A stretch of DNA of 49,847 nucleotides from Streptomyces sp. DI166 (GCF_900091315.1 NZ_FLSP01000066.1:1-49847); one strand, 5' to 3'; shown: positions 1 to 9,191, counted from the first letter of the stretch. The notes: a model not told the origin generated them from the sequence alone. A program made the numbers and translations.

Positions 1-18
1 TGCCAGGCCGCGTCCGGC

Positions 19-1017
19 CTAGTCCCACGACCCCCGAGCCCTAGGCAGCATCCCGATCTCCGCCAGATCCTCCGACGTGAGCCGCAGCTCCGCCGCCCCC
101 GCGTTCTCCACCACCCACCGCTCCCGCTTCGCCCCCGGCACCGGCACCACGTGCCGCCCCCGGGACAGGACCCATGCCAGGGCCACCTGGGCCGGAGTGA
201 CCTCGGGGCCATGGCGTCGGGCGACGCGGCGCAGGCCCGCCACGATGGGCTGGTTCGCCGCCATCATCTCGGCCGTGAACCGGGGGTGGCGGGCGCGGAC
301 GTCGTCCGGTTCGAAGCCCTCGCCGGGGGTGAGGGTGCCGGTGAGGAAGCCGTTGCCCAGGGGCATCGCGGCCAGGAAGCCGATGCCGCGCGCCTCGCAC
401 CACGGGAGCAGCTCGTCCAGGGCCTCCGGCGACCACACCGACAGCTCCGCCTGCACCGCGCTCACCGGGAAGACCTGCTGGATCCGCCGAAGCTGCCGGA
501 GCGTGCCGTCGTGCAGGCCCGCCCCCGACCGGCGTCCGCCGCGCGCCCCGACCGCGCACATGCCCAACGCCCGTACCTTGCCCGCCTGCACCAGCTCGGC
601 CATCGCGCCCCAGGTCTCCTCGACCGGGACCTCGGGGTCGGAGCGGTGCAGCTGGTACAGGTCGATGACGTCCGTCTGGAGCCGCCGCAGCGAGGCGTCG
701 CAGGCCCGTTTCACATACCCGGGGCGGCCGTTGGCGACGATGTGCTGCTCGCCGACCAGCAGTCCGACCTTGGTCGACACGAAGGCGTCCGACCGACGCT
801 CCTTCAACACCCGCCCCAGCAACAGCTCGTTGGTGAACGGGCCGTACATGTCGGCGGTGTCCAGCAGCGTCGACCCCAGATCGAGCGCCCGGTGCACGGC
901 CCTCAGCGACTCGTCACCGCGCTGCCGCGACGTGCTGTAGGCCCAGCTCATCGGCATGCACCCGAGTCCGACAGCCCCCACCGCGAGCGCCGCCGCGCCG
1001 ATCGTCCTGCGCTCCAC
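19..1017 (-). CDS. Aldo/keto reductase
   Basis: NAD(P)H-dependent oxidoreductase of the aldo/keto reductase superfamily, about 332 residues with the chosen start. The catalytic tetrad is visible: Asp in DTADMYG near residue 53, Tyr58, Lys83 in STKVG and His124 in YQLHRSDP. A C-terminal cofactor-binding segment (VPVPGAKR) is also present. I chose GTG at 1017 because a GGGAGGG ribosome site lies about 10 bases upstream; a longer reading to 1119 would run into the divergent gene at 1094. The N-terminus (GAAALAVGAVGLGCMPMSWAY) is the usual first beta strand of these barrels, not a signal peptide. The substrate cannot be told from sequence. It diverges from the 2-hydroxyacid dehydrogenase and may share a promoter region with it. 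Confidence 0.88.
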   Translation of the reverse strand: MERRTIGAAALAVGAVGLGCMPMSWAYSTSRQRGDESLRAVHRALDLGSTLLDTADMYGPFTNELLLGRVLKERRSDAFVSTKVGLLVGEQHIVANGRPGYVKRACDASLRRLQTDVIDLYQLHRSDPEVPVEETWGAMAELVQAGKVRALGMCAVGARGGRRSGAGLHDGTLRQLRRIQQVFPVSAVQAELSVWSPEALDELLPWCEARGIGFLAAMPLGNGFLTGTLTPGEGFEPDDVRARHPRFTAEMMAANQPIVAGLRRVARRHGPEVTPAQVALAWVLSRGRHVVPVPGAKRERWVVENAGAAELRLTSEDLAEIGMLPRARGSWD

Positions 1018-1093
1018 CTGGCCGTAACCCTCCCTCTTCCGGCACCCCAACCTAACCTCTGCTCTCCCGCGTACCTGACATAGCCTCCGGAGC

Positions 1094-2068
1094 ATGACTG
1101 CTGACGTGTGGCTTCCCATCCCGCCGGACGAGATCGAGGGGCTCCCGGAGGGTCCGCAGTACCGTTTCTGGGACGGTGCCGAGGACTTCCCCGCCGACCC
1201 CGCCGACTGCGCCTTCTACGTCGTCCCCTACATGAAGCCGGCGGGCCTCGGACAGCGCCCGCTGGCGCACATGAGCAACGTCGAGGTCGTGCAGACCCTG
1301 TCCGCCGGCACCGACCACGTCGAGCCGGGCCTGAAGCACCTGCACCCCGGCGTCCGGCTCTGCAACGCCCGCGGTGTGCACGAGGCGAGCACCGCCGAAC
1401 TCACCCTCACGCTGATCCTGGCCTCGCTGCGCGGCATCCCTGACTTCGTGCGCGCCCAGGACAAGGGGGAGTGGCTCGGCGGCTTCCGGCCCGCGCTCGC
1501 CGACAAGAGCGTCCTCATCGTCGGCTACGGCTCCATCGGCGCCGCGATCGAGGACCGGCTCGCGCCGTTCGAGCTCGCGCGGGTGGCGCGCGTCGCGCGC
1601 TCCGAGCGCACCACGGCGCGCGGTCCGGTGCACCCACTCACCCAACTTCCCGCCCTGTTGCCCGAGGCGGACGTCGTCGTGCTGTCCACACCGCTCACCG
1701 AGACCACCCGTCACCTGGTCGACGCGGGCTTCCTGGCCCGTATGAAGGACGGCGCCCTGCTGGTGAACGTGGCCCGCGGCCCGGTCGTCGACACCAAGGC
1801 CCTGCTCGCCGAGCTGGACACCGGCCGCATCACCGCCGCCCTCGACGTCACCGACCCCGAACCCCTGCCCCCCGCGCACCCGTTGTGGCACGCGCCCGGC
1901 GTCCTCATCAGCCCCCACGTGGGCGGACCCACGTCCGCGTTCATGCCCCGCGCCAAGCGGCTGCTGGCCGACCAGTTGCGCCGCTTCGTGAACCGGGAGC
2001 CGTTGCGCAACGTGATCCTTACGACGGGCGGTCCCACCGGCCCGTCGGGCAACGCAACAACGACGTAA
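1094..2068 (+). CDS. D-isomer-specific 2-hydroxyacid dehydrogenase
   Basis: NAD(P)-dependent reductase of 2-oxoacids, 324 residues. The Rossmann motif GYGSIG is at residues 144-149. The family triad is present: Arg228 in NVARGP, Glu256 in DPEPLP and His275 in SPHVGG. A CCGGAG ribosome site sits just ahead of the ATG. It lacks the ACT domain seen in SerA further along this window, so it is more likely a glyoxylate/hydroxypyruvate-type or general 2-ketoacid reductase than a second phosphoglycerate dehydrogenase. The exact substrate is unknown. No strong terminator is seen downstream. Confidence 0.88.
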   Translation: MTADVWLPIPPDEIEGLPEGPQYRFWDGAEDFPADPADCAFYVVPYMKPAGLGQRPLAHMSNVEVVQTLSAGTDHVEPGLKHLHPGVRLCNARGVHEASTAELTLTLILASLRGIPDFVRAQDKGEWLGGFRPALADKSVLIVGYGSIGAAIEDRLAPFELARVARVARSERTTARGPVHPLTQLPALLPEADVVVLSTPLTETTRHLVDAGFLARMKDGALLVNVARGPVVDTKALLAELDTGRITAALDVTDPEPLPPAHPLWHAPGVLISPHVGGPTSAFMPRAKRLLADQLRRFVNREPLRNVILTTGGPTGPSGNATTT

Positions 2069-2266
2069 TCCGGTTCGGGTACCCTCCGCAATCCTCCGGA
2101 CGCGGTCCGTGCCCGCATCCCCGCTGGTCGTCACGGAGCGTAGAGAACCTATGTCCCTGAGTGACGAGACTGGTGTATCGTCCCGACAGGGGCTGCGCCG
2201 CGCACCGTTCGGCGCCGGGGATGGACATTTCAGACTGTGAGGGGGGCGACGGGCGATGCACGGCCT
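2069..2266. other. Gap ahead of the cdgC-like gene
   Basis: About 200 bases between the dehydrogenase and the cyclase gene. It holds a possible 29-codon reading frame (ATG 2151 to TGA 2240) whose stop overlaps the alternative GTG start at 2237 in a GTGA arrangement. There is only a weak ribosome site and no recognised family, so it is not called as a gene. No clear terminator or promoter was recognised. Confidence 0.3.
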
Positions 2267-5200
2267 ATGGACCAACGATCCGACGCGGCGGGGCCGCCGG
2301 CGGCGACCCTGGCGCACTTCCGCGCGCAGACGAGGCCGCCACGGCAGCCACGGCCAGCACAGCCATCACCACCCTCACCGCAGGCACAGCGGCCGCCGCA
2401 GGAACACACACCCGGCCCGCCGGGACCCGCGGGACGCGGGGGCGGCCCGGACCGGGAGGGACCGGTGAGCTCGCCGCCTCCCACCACCCTCAACGGCGCG
2501 TTGCGGGTGCGTCCCACGTCGGGGGTGCTGCCCCGGCCGCCGTCCTCCGGCGCCGGGCGCGGCATGGTCCCCCAGCTCGTCCTGGCCGTGGTCTGCGCGG
2601 GATACGCCGTCGGTGCCGCGCTCGGCTGGGGTTCGGCACAACTCGCCCTGATCATGGGCGACTTCGGACTGAGCGCCGCCGCCGCGGTGGCCGCCGTGAG
2701 CTGCCTGCTGCACGCCCGCAGCCGCCGCGTCCGCTTTCGTCCCGCCTGGCTGCTGTTCGCCCTCTCCTCGCTGATGGCGTCCCTCGGCAACCTGGTCTGG
2801 GGATGGTACGAGGTCGTACTCGGGCGGCCCGTACCCAGTCCCAGCTACGCCGACCTGTTCTTCCTGTGCTTCGCCCCGCCCGCCATCGTGGGCCTGCTGG
2901 TGCTCGCCAAACGCCCGGTGACCAAGGCCGGTTGGGTCTGCCTGGGGCTGGACGCCTGGCTGATCGGCGGCTCCCTGCTCACCCTGTCCTGGAGCCTCGC
3001 CCTGGCCCAGACCGCGGCCCAGTCCGAGGCGACGAGCGTGTCGCACACCGCGCTCTCGCTGGCCTACCCGCTGCTGGACATCGCCCTGGTCAGCATGGTG
3101 CTCGCGCTGCACTTCCGGCGCTCGGCGGTCAACCGCACCGCGGTCAACACCGCCATCGGCGCGCTCGCGCTGACCGTGATGTGCGACGCCCTGTTCACCT
3201 CACCGCTGCTGCACAACAGCTACCGCTCCGGTCAACTCCTCGACGCGGGCTGGTTCGCCGGCTCCCTGCTGCTCGCCTACGCCCCCTGGGCCACGCCCCG
3301 GCACGGCGACCCCGAGCGGCCGGAGAGCGAGGGGTACACGCGCGTGGTGCACGAGCACGTGCCGGGGCAGCAGGGGCCGCGCGGCGGCGCCCACCACCAC
3401 CCGCCCGCGCAGGGAGGTGATCACAGCCGCTACCCGGCGGCCCGCCCCATCGCCGGCTCACTGGCCGCGCTCACGCCCTATCTCGCGGCCGCCGTCTGCA
3501 CGTTGGGGATCCTCTACAACGTCCTCAACGGCCGCAGCGTCGACCGCGTCGTGCTCCTCACCGGCGGCACCGTCGTGCTCGCCCTCGTGATGCGCCAGGG
3601 CATCATGCTGATCGACAACATCACCCTCACCCAGGAACTGGCCCAGAAGGAGAACCACTTCCGCTCCCTGGTGCAGGGCTCCAGCGACGTCATCATGATC
3701 GCCGCCCCGAACGGCATCCTGCGCTACGTCTCCCCGGCCGCCGCCGGTGTCTACGGCCGCTCCGCCGAGGAACTGGTGGGCACCGAACTGGCCAACCTCA
3801 TCCACCCGGAGGACCTGGGCTGCGTGGTGCACGAGGTGCGTCGGTTCCTCGCCGCCAGCCCGGGCGAGGAACCGACCACCCGCATCGAGTGCCGCTTCCG
3901 CTCCGGGGACGGCGGCTGGCTGAACGTCGAGTCCACCGTCAACCGTCACCACGGTGGACTCATCTTCAACAGCCGCGACGTCACCGAACGCGTCCGCCTC
4001 CAGGCGCAGCTCCAGCACAACGCCGAGCACGACCCGCTCACCGACCTGCCCAACCGCGCCCTGTTCACCAAGCGCGTGCAGCAGGCCCTGTCCGGGCGCC
4101 GCGCCTCCGACCGCGGTGCCGCCCTGCGCGGCACCGCCGTCCTCTTCATCGACCTCGACGGCTTCAAGGCCGTCAACGACACGATCGGGCACCAGGCCGG
4201 GGACGAGCTGCTCGTCCAGGCCGCCCGGCGGCTCCAGGAGGCGGTGCGGCACGGCGACACCGCCTCCAGACTGGGCGGCGACGAGTTCGCCGCACTGATC
4301 GTCGGGGACGGCACCCGGGACCGCGCCGCACGGGAGCGCAACATCCTGGAGCTCGCCGACCGCCTGAGGGTCACGCTGTCGCAGCCGTACAGCATCGACG
4401 GCAACGATGTCCGGGTCGCCGCCTCCATCGGCGTCGCCTTCGCCGAGCCCGGCCTCGGCGCGGGTGAGCTGCTGCGCAACGCCGACCTGGCGATGTACCG
4501 CGCCAAGGCGGCCGGCAAGGGCCGGGTGGAGCTGTACAAGCCGCAGATGCAGCAGGACGTCGTACGCAAGGCCGAGCTGGCGACCCGGCTGCGGGCCGCG
4601 CTGCACGACGGCGAGTTCGTCCTGCTGCACCAGCCGGTGGTGTCCCTGGAGGACGGCCGGATCACCTCGGTCGCCGCCCAGGCGCGCTGGCGGTCCTCGC
4701 AGGGCGTGCTGTTCACGCCCGCCGAGTTCCTGCGGGTCTCCGAGGACAGCGACAGGACGGCCGAGCTGGGCCGCTGGATGCTCCAGGAGGCCGTGGAACT
4801 GGCCGCCGAGCGCACCGCCACCGGCGTCTCGGTACCGGTCTGCGTCCGGATGAGCGCACGCCGCCTGCTGGACCGCTCGATGCCGCTGGACTCCATCGAG
4901 GCCCTGCTCACCCGGCACGGGCTGCCCTCGGGCGGCCTGGTGATCGAGCTCTCCGACACCGACGTCCGTACGTCCCTGGACGAGCTGGAGCGCAGGCTGA
5001 GCGCGCTGCGGCGGCTCGGGGTGCGGATCGCGCTGGACGGCTTCGGCACCGGCTGCGGGGCGATCACCGCGCTGCGCAGGCTCCCCGTGGACATCCTCAA
5101 GCTCGACCGCGGTCTGGTGGACGGGGTCGTGGAGTCCGCGCGGCTGCACAAGATCACCAGCGGGCTGCTGCGGATCGCGGCCGATCTGGGGCTGCAGTCC

Positions 5201-5452
5201 GTGGCCGACGGGGTGGACCTGCCCGAGCAGGTGGTGGCGCTGCGCGCCATGGGCTGCACCCACGGGCAGGGCATGGCCTTCTCCGGTCCGCTGGACGAGT
5301 ACCGCCTGCGCAGAGCGCTCGGATCCGGCCACTATCCGGTCCCGCACGGCCCCGTGGAGCCCGCGTTCGCGGGTGTCCGGGAGCCCCGTGGAGTGCCCGC
5401 CGTACTGGGCGGCGGCCGTTCACATAATGAGACTCCCGTCCCACCACCTTGA
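2267..5452 (+). CDS. cdgC: Membrane PAS-GGDEF-EAL protein, CdgC-like diguanylate cyclase
   Basis: Cyclic di-GMP signalling protein. Order of parts: a proline-rich cytoplasmic N-terminus (about 100 residues), a block of roughly nine or ten membrane helices (about residues 100-440), a PAS domain (from about 460), a GGDEF domain and an EAL domain. The cyclase motif GGDEF (670-674) is intact, and an inhibitory-site RxxD (RHGD) lies exactly five residues before it. The EAL domain looks dead as a phosphodiesterase: EALxR reads AQAR, DDFGTG reads DGFGTG (924) and the VAEGVE region reads VADGVD. Position next to ilvB matches cdgC (SCO5511) of S. coelicolor as I remember it. The start is uncertain. 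ATG 2267 is used here; GTG 2237 and GTG 2465 (the best ribosome site, GGGAGGG) are alternatives that only change the proline-rich tail. Confidence 0.85.
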   Translation: MDQRSDAAGPPAATLAHFRAQTRPPRQPRPAQPSPPSPQAQRPPQEHTPGPPGPAGRGGGPDREGPVSSPPPTTLNGALRVRPTSGVLPRPPSSGAGRGMVPQLVLAVVCAGYAVGAALGWGSAQLALIMGDFGLSAAAAVAAVSCLLHARSRRVRFRPAWLLFALSSLMASLGNLVWGWYEVVLGRPVPSPSYADLFFLCFAPPAIVGLLVLAKRPVTKAGWVCLGLDAWLIGGSLLTLSWSLALAQTAAQSEATSVSHTALSLAYPLLDIALVSMVLALHFRRSAVNRTAVNTAIGALALTVMCDALFTSPLLHNSYRSGQLLDAGWFAGSLLLAYAPWATPRHGDPERPESEGYTRVVHEHVPGQQGPRGGAHHHPPAQGGDHSRYPAARPIAGSLAALTPYLAAAVCTLGILYNVLNGRSVDRVVLLTGGTVVLALVMRQGIMLIDNITLTQELAQKENHFRSLVQGSSDVIMIAAPNGILRYVSPAAAGVYGRSAEELVGTELANLIHPEDLGCVVHEVRRFLAASPGEEPTTRIECRFRSGDGGWLNVESTVNRHHGGLIFNSRDVTERVRLQAQLQHNAEHDPLTDLPNRALFTKRVQQALSGRRASDRGAALRGTAVLFIDLDGFKAVNDTIGHQAGDELLVQAARRLQEAVRHGDTASRLGGDEFAALIVGDGTRDRAARERNILELADRLRVTLSQPYSIDGNDVRVAASIGVAFAEPGLGAGELLRNADLAMYRAKAAGKGRVELYKPQMQQDVVRKAELATRLRAALHDGEFVLLHQPVVSLEDGRITSVAAQARWRSSQGVLFTPAEFLRVSEDSDRTAELGRWMLQEAVELAAERTATGVSVPVCVRMSARRLLDRSMPLDSIEALLTRHGLPSGGLVIELSDTDVRTSLDELERRLSALRRLGVRIALDGFGTGCGAITALRRLPVDILKLDRGLVDGVVESARLHKITSGLLRIAADLGLQSVADGVDLPEQVVALRAMGCTHGQGMAFSGPLDEYRLRRALGSGHYPVPHGPVEPAFAGVREPRGVPAVLGGGRSHNETPVPPP

Positions 5453-5485
5453 CACACGGTGCGTGCCGGGGGGAGGGTCAGTGCC

Positions 5486-5527
5486 ATGCGCACCCGAATT
5501 CTCGTACTTGGAAAGCGCGTCGGCTGA
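5486..5527 (+). CDS. ilvB leader peptide MRTRILVLGKRVG
   Basis: A 13-codon reading frame preceded by a very strong ribosome site (GGGGGAGGG, 5468-5476). Codons 5-8 are Ile-Leu-Val-Leu, spelled ATT CTC GTA CTT; ATT, GTA and CTT are rare in this GC-rich genome. The frame ends directly at the first of two hairpins ahead of ilvB. This is the expected design of a branched-chain amino acid attenuator: ribosome progress over the Ile/Leu/Val codons decides which RNA fold forms. Such leaders are known ahead of ilvB in Actinobacteria. A TTGACA at 5449-5454 or a CATAAT at 5422-5427 could belong to its promoter. Confidence 0.85.
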   Translation: MRTRILVLGKRVG

Positions 5528-5601
5528 CGCTGAGCCTTGACCGCTCAGCGACCCACTCCGGCGCGCTCCCCTCGCTTGCCTTACGGCACGAGGGGTTTTT
5601 T
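5528..5601 (+). promoter_or_regulatory. Attenuator of the ilvBNC operon
   Basis: Immediately after the leader stop comes a hairpin CGCTGAGC/GCTCAGCG (5528-5535 with 5543-5550, 7-base loop). A second hairpin follows: CCCCTCG (5568-5574) pairs with CGAGGGG (5589-5595), with an inner TGCC/GGCA pairing (5577-5580 with 5585-5588), then six Ts (5596-5601). The second is a typical intrinsic terminator about 60 bases before the ilvB start and would stop transcription when charged branched-chain tRNAs are plentiful. How the two hairpins exchange is inferred. Confidence 0.8.
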
Positions 5602-5664
5602 GTTGCACCAGCACCCGTCGTACACCGCACAAACTTCGCAAAAACCCTCAGCATCGAGAAGAGA

Positions 5665-7518
5665 ATGCCGATGACCGAGCAGGCCACCGGGGCCCATCAT
5701 CCGCAGCCGCGGCCCCGTTCCGGAGGACAGCAGTCCGCGCCCGAGCACGTCACGGGAGCGCAGTCCCTCATCCGCTCTCTTGAGGAGGTCGGCGCCGACA
5801 CGGTATTCGGCATTCCCGGCGGTGCGATCCTCCCGGCGTACGACCCGCTGATGGACTCCACGAAGGTGCGGCACGTCCTGGTCCGGCACGAGCAGGGTGC
5901 GGGCCACGCGGCCACCGGATACGCGCAGGCCACCGGCAAGGTCGGTGTCTGCATGGCCACCTCCGGCCCCGGTGCCACCAACCTGGTCACCCCGATCGCC
6001 GACGCGCACATGGACTCCGTGCCGCTGGTCGCGATCACCGGCCAGGTCGCCTCCAAGGCGATCGGCACCGACGCCTTCCAGGAGGCGGACATCGTCGGCA
6101 TCACCATGCCGATCACCAAGCACAACTTCCTGGTCACCAAGGCCGAGGACATCCCGCGGGTGATCGCGCAGGCGTTCCACATCGCCGCCACCGGCCGCCC
6201 CGGCCCGGTCCTGGTCGACATCGCCAAGGACGCCCTCCAGGCGCAGACCACCTTCTCCTGGCCGCCCACCATGGACCTGCCCGGCTACCGGCCCGTCACC
6301 AAGCCGCACGCCAAGCAGATCCGCGAGGCCGCCCGGCTGATCACCTCCGCCAGGCGCCCCGTCCTCTACGTCGGCGGCGGTGTGCTGAAGGCGTCCGCCA
6401 CGGCCGAGCTGAAGGTCCTGGCCGAGCTGACCGGCGCCCCCGTCACCACCACCCTGATGGCGCTCGGCGCGTTCCCCGACAGCCACCCGCAGCACCTGGG
6501 CATGCCCGGTATGCACGGCTCGGTGGCCGCCGTCACCGCGCTGCAGAAGGCCGACCTGATCGTCGCCCTCGGCGCCCGCTTCGACGACCGCGTCACCGGC
6601 AAACTGGACAGCTTCGCCCCGTACGCCAAGATCGTCCACGCGGACATCGACCCGGCCGAGATCGGCAAGAACCGCGCCGCCGACGTGCCGATCGTGGGCG
6701 ACGCCCGCGAGGTCATCGCCGATCTGATCCAGGCCGTGCAGAAGGAGCACAGCGAGGGTCACCAGGGCGAGTACGAGGCCTGGTGGAAGGACCTCAACCG
6801 CTGGCGCGAGACCTACCCGCTCGGCTACGACCAGCCCGAGGACGGCTCCCTGTCCCCGCAGCAGGTCATCCAGCGCATCGGCCAGCTCGCCCCCGAGGGC
6901 ACGATCTTCGCGGCGGGCGTCGGCCAGCACCAGATGTGGGCCGCCCACTTCATCCAGTACGACAAGCCCGCCACCTGGCTGAACTCCGGCGGCGCCGGAA
7001 CCATGGGCTACGCGGTCCCGGCCGCGATGGGCGCCAAGGCCGGCGCGCCGGACCAGACGGTCTGGGCGATCGACGGCGACGGCTGCTTCCAGATGACCAA
7101 TCAGGAGCTGACCACCTGCGCCCTGAACAACATCCCGATCAAGGTCGCCGTCATCAACAACGGCGCCCTCGGGATGGTCCGCCAGTGGCAGACCCTGTTC
7201 TACAACCAGCGGTACTCCAACACCGTGCTGCACTCCGGCCCGGACGACGTCAACCCGCAGGCCCGCGGCACCCGCGTCCCCGACTTCGTGAAGCTGTCCG
7301 AGGCCATGGGCTGCTACGCGATCCGCTGCGAGGACCCCGCCGACCTCGACAAGGTGATCGAGGAGGCGAACTCCATCAACGACCGCCCCGTCGTCATCGA
7401 CTTCGTCGTCCACGAGGACGCCATGGTGTGGCCGATGGTCGCCGCCGGCACCTCCAACGACGAGATCATGGCCGCCCGGGACGTCCGCCCCGACTTCGGC
7501 GACAACGAAGACGACTGA
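5665..7518 (+). CDS. ilvB: Acetolactate synthase large (catalytic) subunit
   Basis: Thiamine diphosphate enzyme that condenses two pyruvates, or pyruvate with 2-oxobutyrate; the first common step of valine/leucine and isoleucine synthesis. 617 residues, normal length. The catalytic Glu76 lies in VRHEQGAGHA, and the ThDP/Mg site GDGCFQMTNQEL lies near residue 471 followed by INNGALGMVRQWQ. I chose ATG 5665 (a second ATG lies at 5671) because GAGAAGAG precedes it; the frame extends further upstream only through the attenuator. ilvN starts 21 bases downstream, so the two subunits are co-transcribed. Confidence 0.97.
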   Translation: MPMTEQATGAHHPQPRPRSGGQQSAPEHVTGAQSLIRSLEEVGADTVFGIPGGAILPAYDPLMDSTKVRHVLVRHEQGAGHAATGYAQATGKVGVCMATSGPGATNLVTPIADAHMDSVPLVAITGQVASKAIGTDAFQEADIVGITMPITKHNFLVTKAEDIPRVIAQAFHIAATGRPGPVLVDIAKDALQAQTTFSWPPTMDLPGYRPVTKPHAKQIREAARLITSARRPVLYVGGGVLKASATAELKVLAELTGAPVTTTLMALGAFPDSHPQHLGMPGMHGSVAAVTALQKADLIVALGARFDDRVTGKLDSFAPYAKIVHADIDPAEIGKNRAADVPIVGDAREVIADLIQAVQKEHSEGHQGEYEAWWKDLNRWRETYPLGYDQPEDGSLSPQQVIQRIGQLAPEGTIFAAGVGQHQMWAAHFIQYDKPATWLNSGGAGTMGYAVPAAMGAKAGAPDQTVWAIDGDGCFQMTNQELTTCALNNIPIKVAVINNGALGMVRQWQTLFYNQRYSNTVLHSGPDDVNPQARGTRVPDFVKLSEAMGCYAIRCEDPADLDKVIEEANSINDRPVVIDFVVHEDAMVWPMVAAGTSNDEIMAARDVRPDFGDNEDD

Positions 7519-7539
7519 GCGAGAGAGACGTAGAAGATC

Positions 7540-8064
7540 ATGTCCAAGCACACGCTCTCGGTCCTGGTGGAGAACACGCCCGGCATCCTGGCGCGGATCG
7601 CCGCCCTGTTCTCCCGCCGCGGCTTCAACATCGACTCGCTCGCGGTCGGTGTCACCGAGCACCCCGACATCTCCCGTATCACCATCGTGGTGAGCGTGGA
7701 CGATCTGCCGCTGGAGCAGGTGACCAAGCAGCTCAACAAGCTCGTCAACGTGCTGAAGATCGTCGAGCTGGAACCCGGTTCGGCCGTTCAGCGCGAACTC
7801 GTTCTGGTGAAGGTGCGCGCCGACAACGAGACGCGCTCCCAGATCGTGGAGATCGTCCAGCTGTTCCGCGCCAAGACCGTGGACGTCTCGCCCGAGGCCG
7901 TGACGATCGAGGCCACCGGTTCCAGCGACAAGCTGGAGGCCATGCTGAAGATGCTGGAGCCCTTCGGCATCAAGGAACTGGTCCAGTCCGGCACGATCGC
8001 GATCGGCCGCGGCGCGCGTTCGATCACCGACCGGTCGCTGCGCGCCCTCGACCGTTCGGCATAA
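7540..8064 (+). CDS. ilvN: Acetolactate synthase small (regulatory) subunit
   Basis: 174 residues. The N-terminal ACT domain (HTLSVLVENTPGILARIAALF, then RGFNIDSL) binds valine and relays feedback inhibition to IlvB. The C-terminal domain (RELVLVKVRA to the end) activates the catalytic subunit. The length is typical of the single-ACT form. It follows ilvB closely and is separated from ilvC by 118 bases. Confidence 0.96.
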   Translation: MSKHTLSVLVENTPGILARIAALFSRRGFNIDSLAVGVTEHPDISRITIVVSVDDLPLEQVTKQLNKLVNVLKIVELEPGSAVQRELVLVKVRADNETRSQIVEIVQLFRAKTVDVSPEAVTIEATGSSDKLEAMLKMLEPFGIKELVQSGTIAIGRGARSITDRSLRALDRSA

Positions 8065-8074
8065 CGACGGATCC

Positions 8075-8100
8075 GGGCGGCCGGGACACACCGGCCGCCC
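8075..8100 (+). other. Hairpin in the ilvN-ilvC gap
   Basis: GGGCGGCCGG pairs with CCGGCCGCCC around a GACACA loop, 11 bases after ilvN. No T-run follows, so it could be a partial terminator or a processing or stability element. The rest of the gap up to the strong AAGGAGAG ribosome site (8167-8174) may hold a separate ilvC promoter (TACGGT at 8141-8146 is a possible -10), but this is weak. Confidence 0.45.
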
Positions 8101-8182
8101 GTATACCGAGACCCTGAAACTTCACTTCCGCCCGCCGTCATACGGTGGGACGCAACACCTGCACCCAAGGAGAGAACCCAAA

Positions 8183-9181
8183 GTGGCCGAGCTGTTCTAC
8201 GACGCCGACGCCGACCTGTCCATCATCCAGGGCCGCAAGGTCGCGGTCATCGGTTACGGCAGCCAGGGCCACGCCCACGCGCTGTCGCTCCGTGACTCGG
8301 GTGTCGACGTGCGCGTCGGTCTGCACGAGGGCTCCAAGTCCAAGGCGAAGGCCGAGGAGCAGGGCCTGCGCGTCGTGACGCCGTCCGAGGCCGCCGCCGA
8401 GGCCGACGTCATCATGATCCTGGTCCCGGACCCGATCCAGGCCCAGGTCTACGAGGAGCACATCGCCCCGAACCTCAACGACGGCGACGCCCTGTTCTTC
8501 GGCCACGGCTTCAACATCCGCTTCGGCTTCATCAAGCCCCCGGCCGGCGTCGACGTCTGCATGGTCGCCCCGAAGGGCCCGGGCCACCTGGTCCGCCGCC
8601 AGTACGAGGAGGGCCGCGGCGTTCCCTGCATCGCCGCCGTCGAGCAGGACGCCTCCGGCAACGCCTTCGCGCTCGCCCTGTCCTACGCCAAGGGCATCGG
8701 CGGCACCCGCGCCGGCGTCATCAAGACGACCTTCACCGAGGAGACCGAGACCGACCTGTTCGGTGAGCAGGCCGTCCTCTGCGGTGGCACCGCCGCCCTG
8801 GTCAAGGCCGGTTTCGAGACGCTGACCGAGGCCGGCTACCAGCCGGAGATCGCGTACTTCGAGTGCCTGCACGAGCTGAAGCTGATCGTGGACCTCATGT
8901 ACGAGGGCGGCCTGGAGAAGATGCGCTGGTCGATCTCGGAGACCGCCGAGTGGGGCGACTACGTCACCGGCCCGCGGATCATCACCGACGCCACCAAGGC
9001 CGAGATGAAGAAGGTCCTCGCCGAGATCCAGGACGGCACCTTCGCGCAGGCGTGGATGGACGAGTACCACGGCGGTCTGAAGAAGTACAACGAGTACAAG
9101 AACGCGGACTCCGAGCACCTGCTGGAGACCACCGGCAAGGAGCTGCGCAAGCTCATGAGCTGGGTGAACGAGGAGGCGTAA
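8183..9181 (+). CDS. ilvC: Ketol-acid reductoisomerase (class I)
   Basis: Mg- and NADPH-dependent isomeroreductase, second common enzyme of branched-chain synthesis. 332 residues, the short class I form. The nucleotide motif GYGSQG is at residues 24-29, followed by a loop with several Ser and Lys residues (HEGSKSKAKA) that fits NADPH use. The knotted C-terminal domain carries the acidic metal ligands in TETDLFGEQ and in the FECLHELK region. GTG start with AAGGAGAG upstream. Last gene of the ilv operon, followed by a strong terminator. Confidence 0.97.
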   Translation: MAELFYDADADLSIIQGRKVAVIGYGSQGHAHALSLRDSGVDVRVGLHEGSKSKAKAEEQGLRVVTPSEAAAEADVIMILVPDPIQAQVYEEHIAPNLNDGDALFFGHGFNIRFGFIKPPAGVDVCMVAPKGPGHLVRRQYEEGRGVPCIAAVEQDASGNAFALALSYAKGIGGTRAGVIKTTFTEETETDLFGEQAVLCGGTAALVKAGFETLTEAGYQPEIAYFECLHELKLIVDLMYEGGLEKMRWSISETAEWGDYVTGPRIITDATKAEMKKVLAEIQDGTFAQAWMDEYHGGLKKYNEYKNADSEHLLETTGKELRKLMSWVNEEA

Positions 9182-9191
9182 GCCTCATGCG

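Noticed and set aside
2151..2240. A 29-codon frame whose stop overlaps a possible cdgC start.
   Set aside because: Ribosome site is weak, codons are not typical and no family is recognised; kept only as a remark on the gap.
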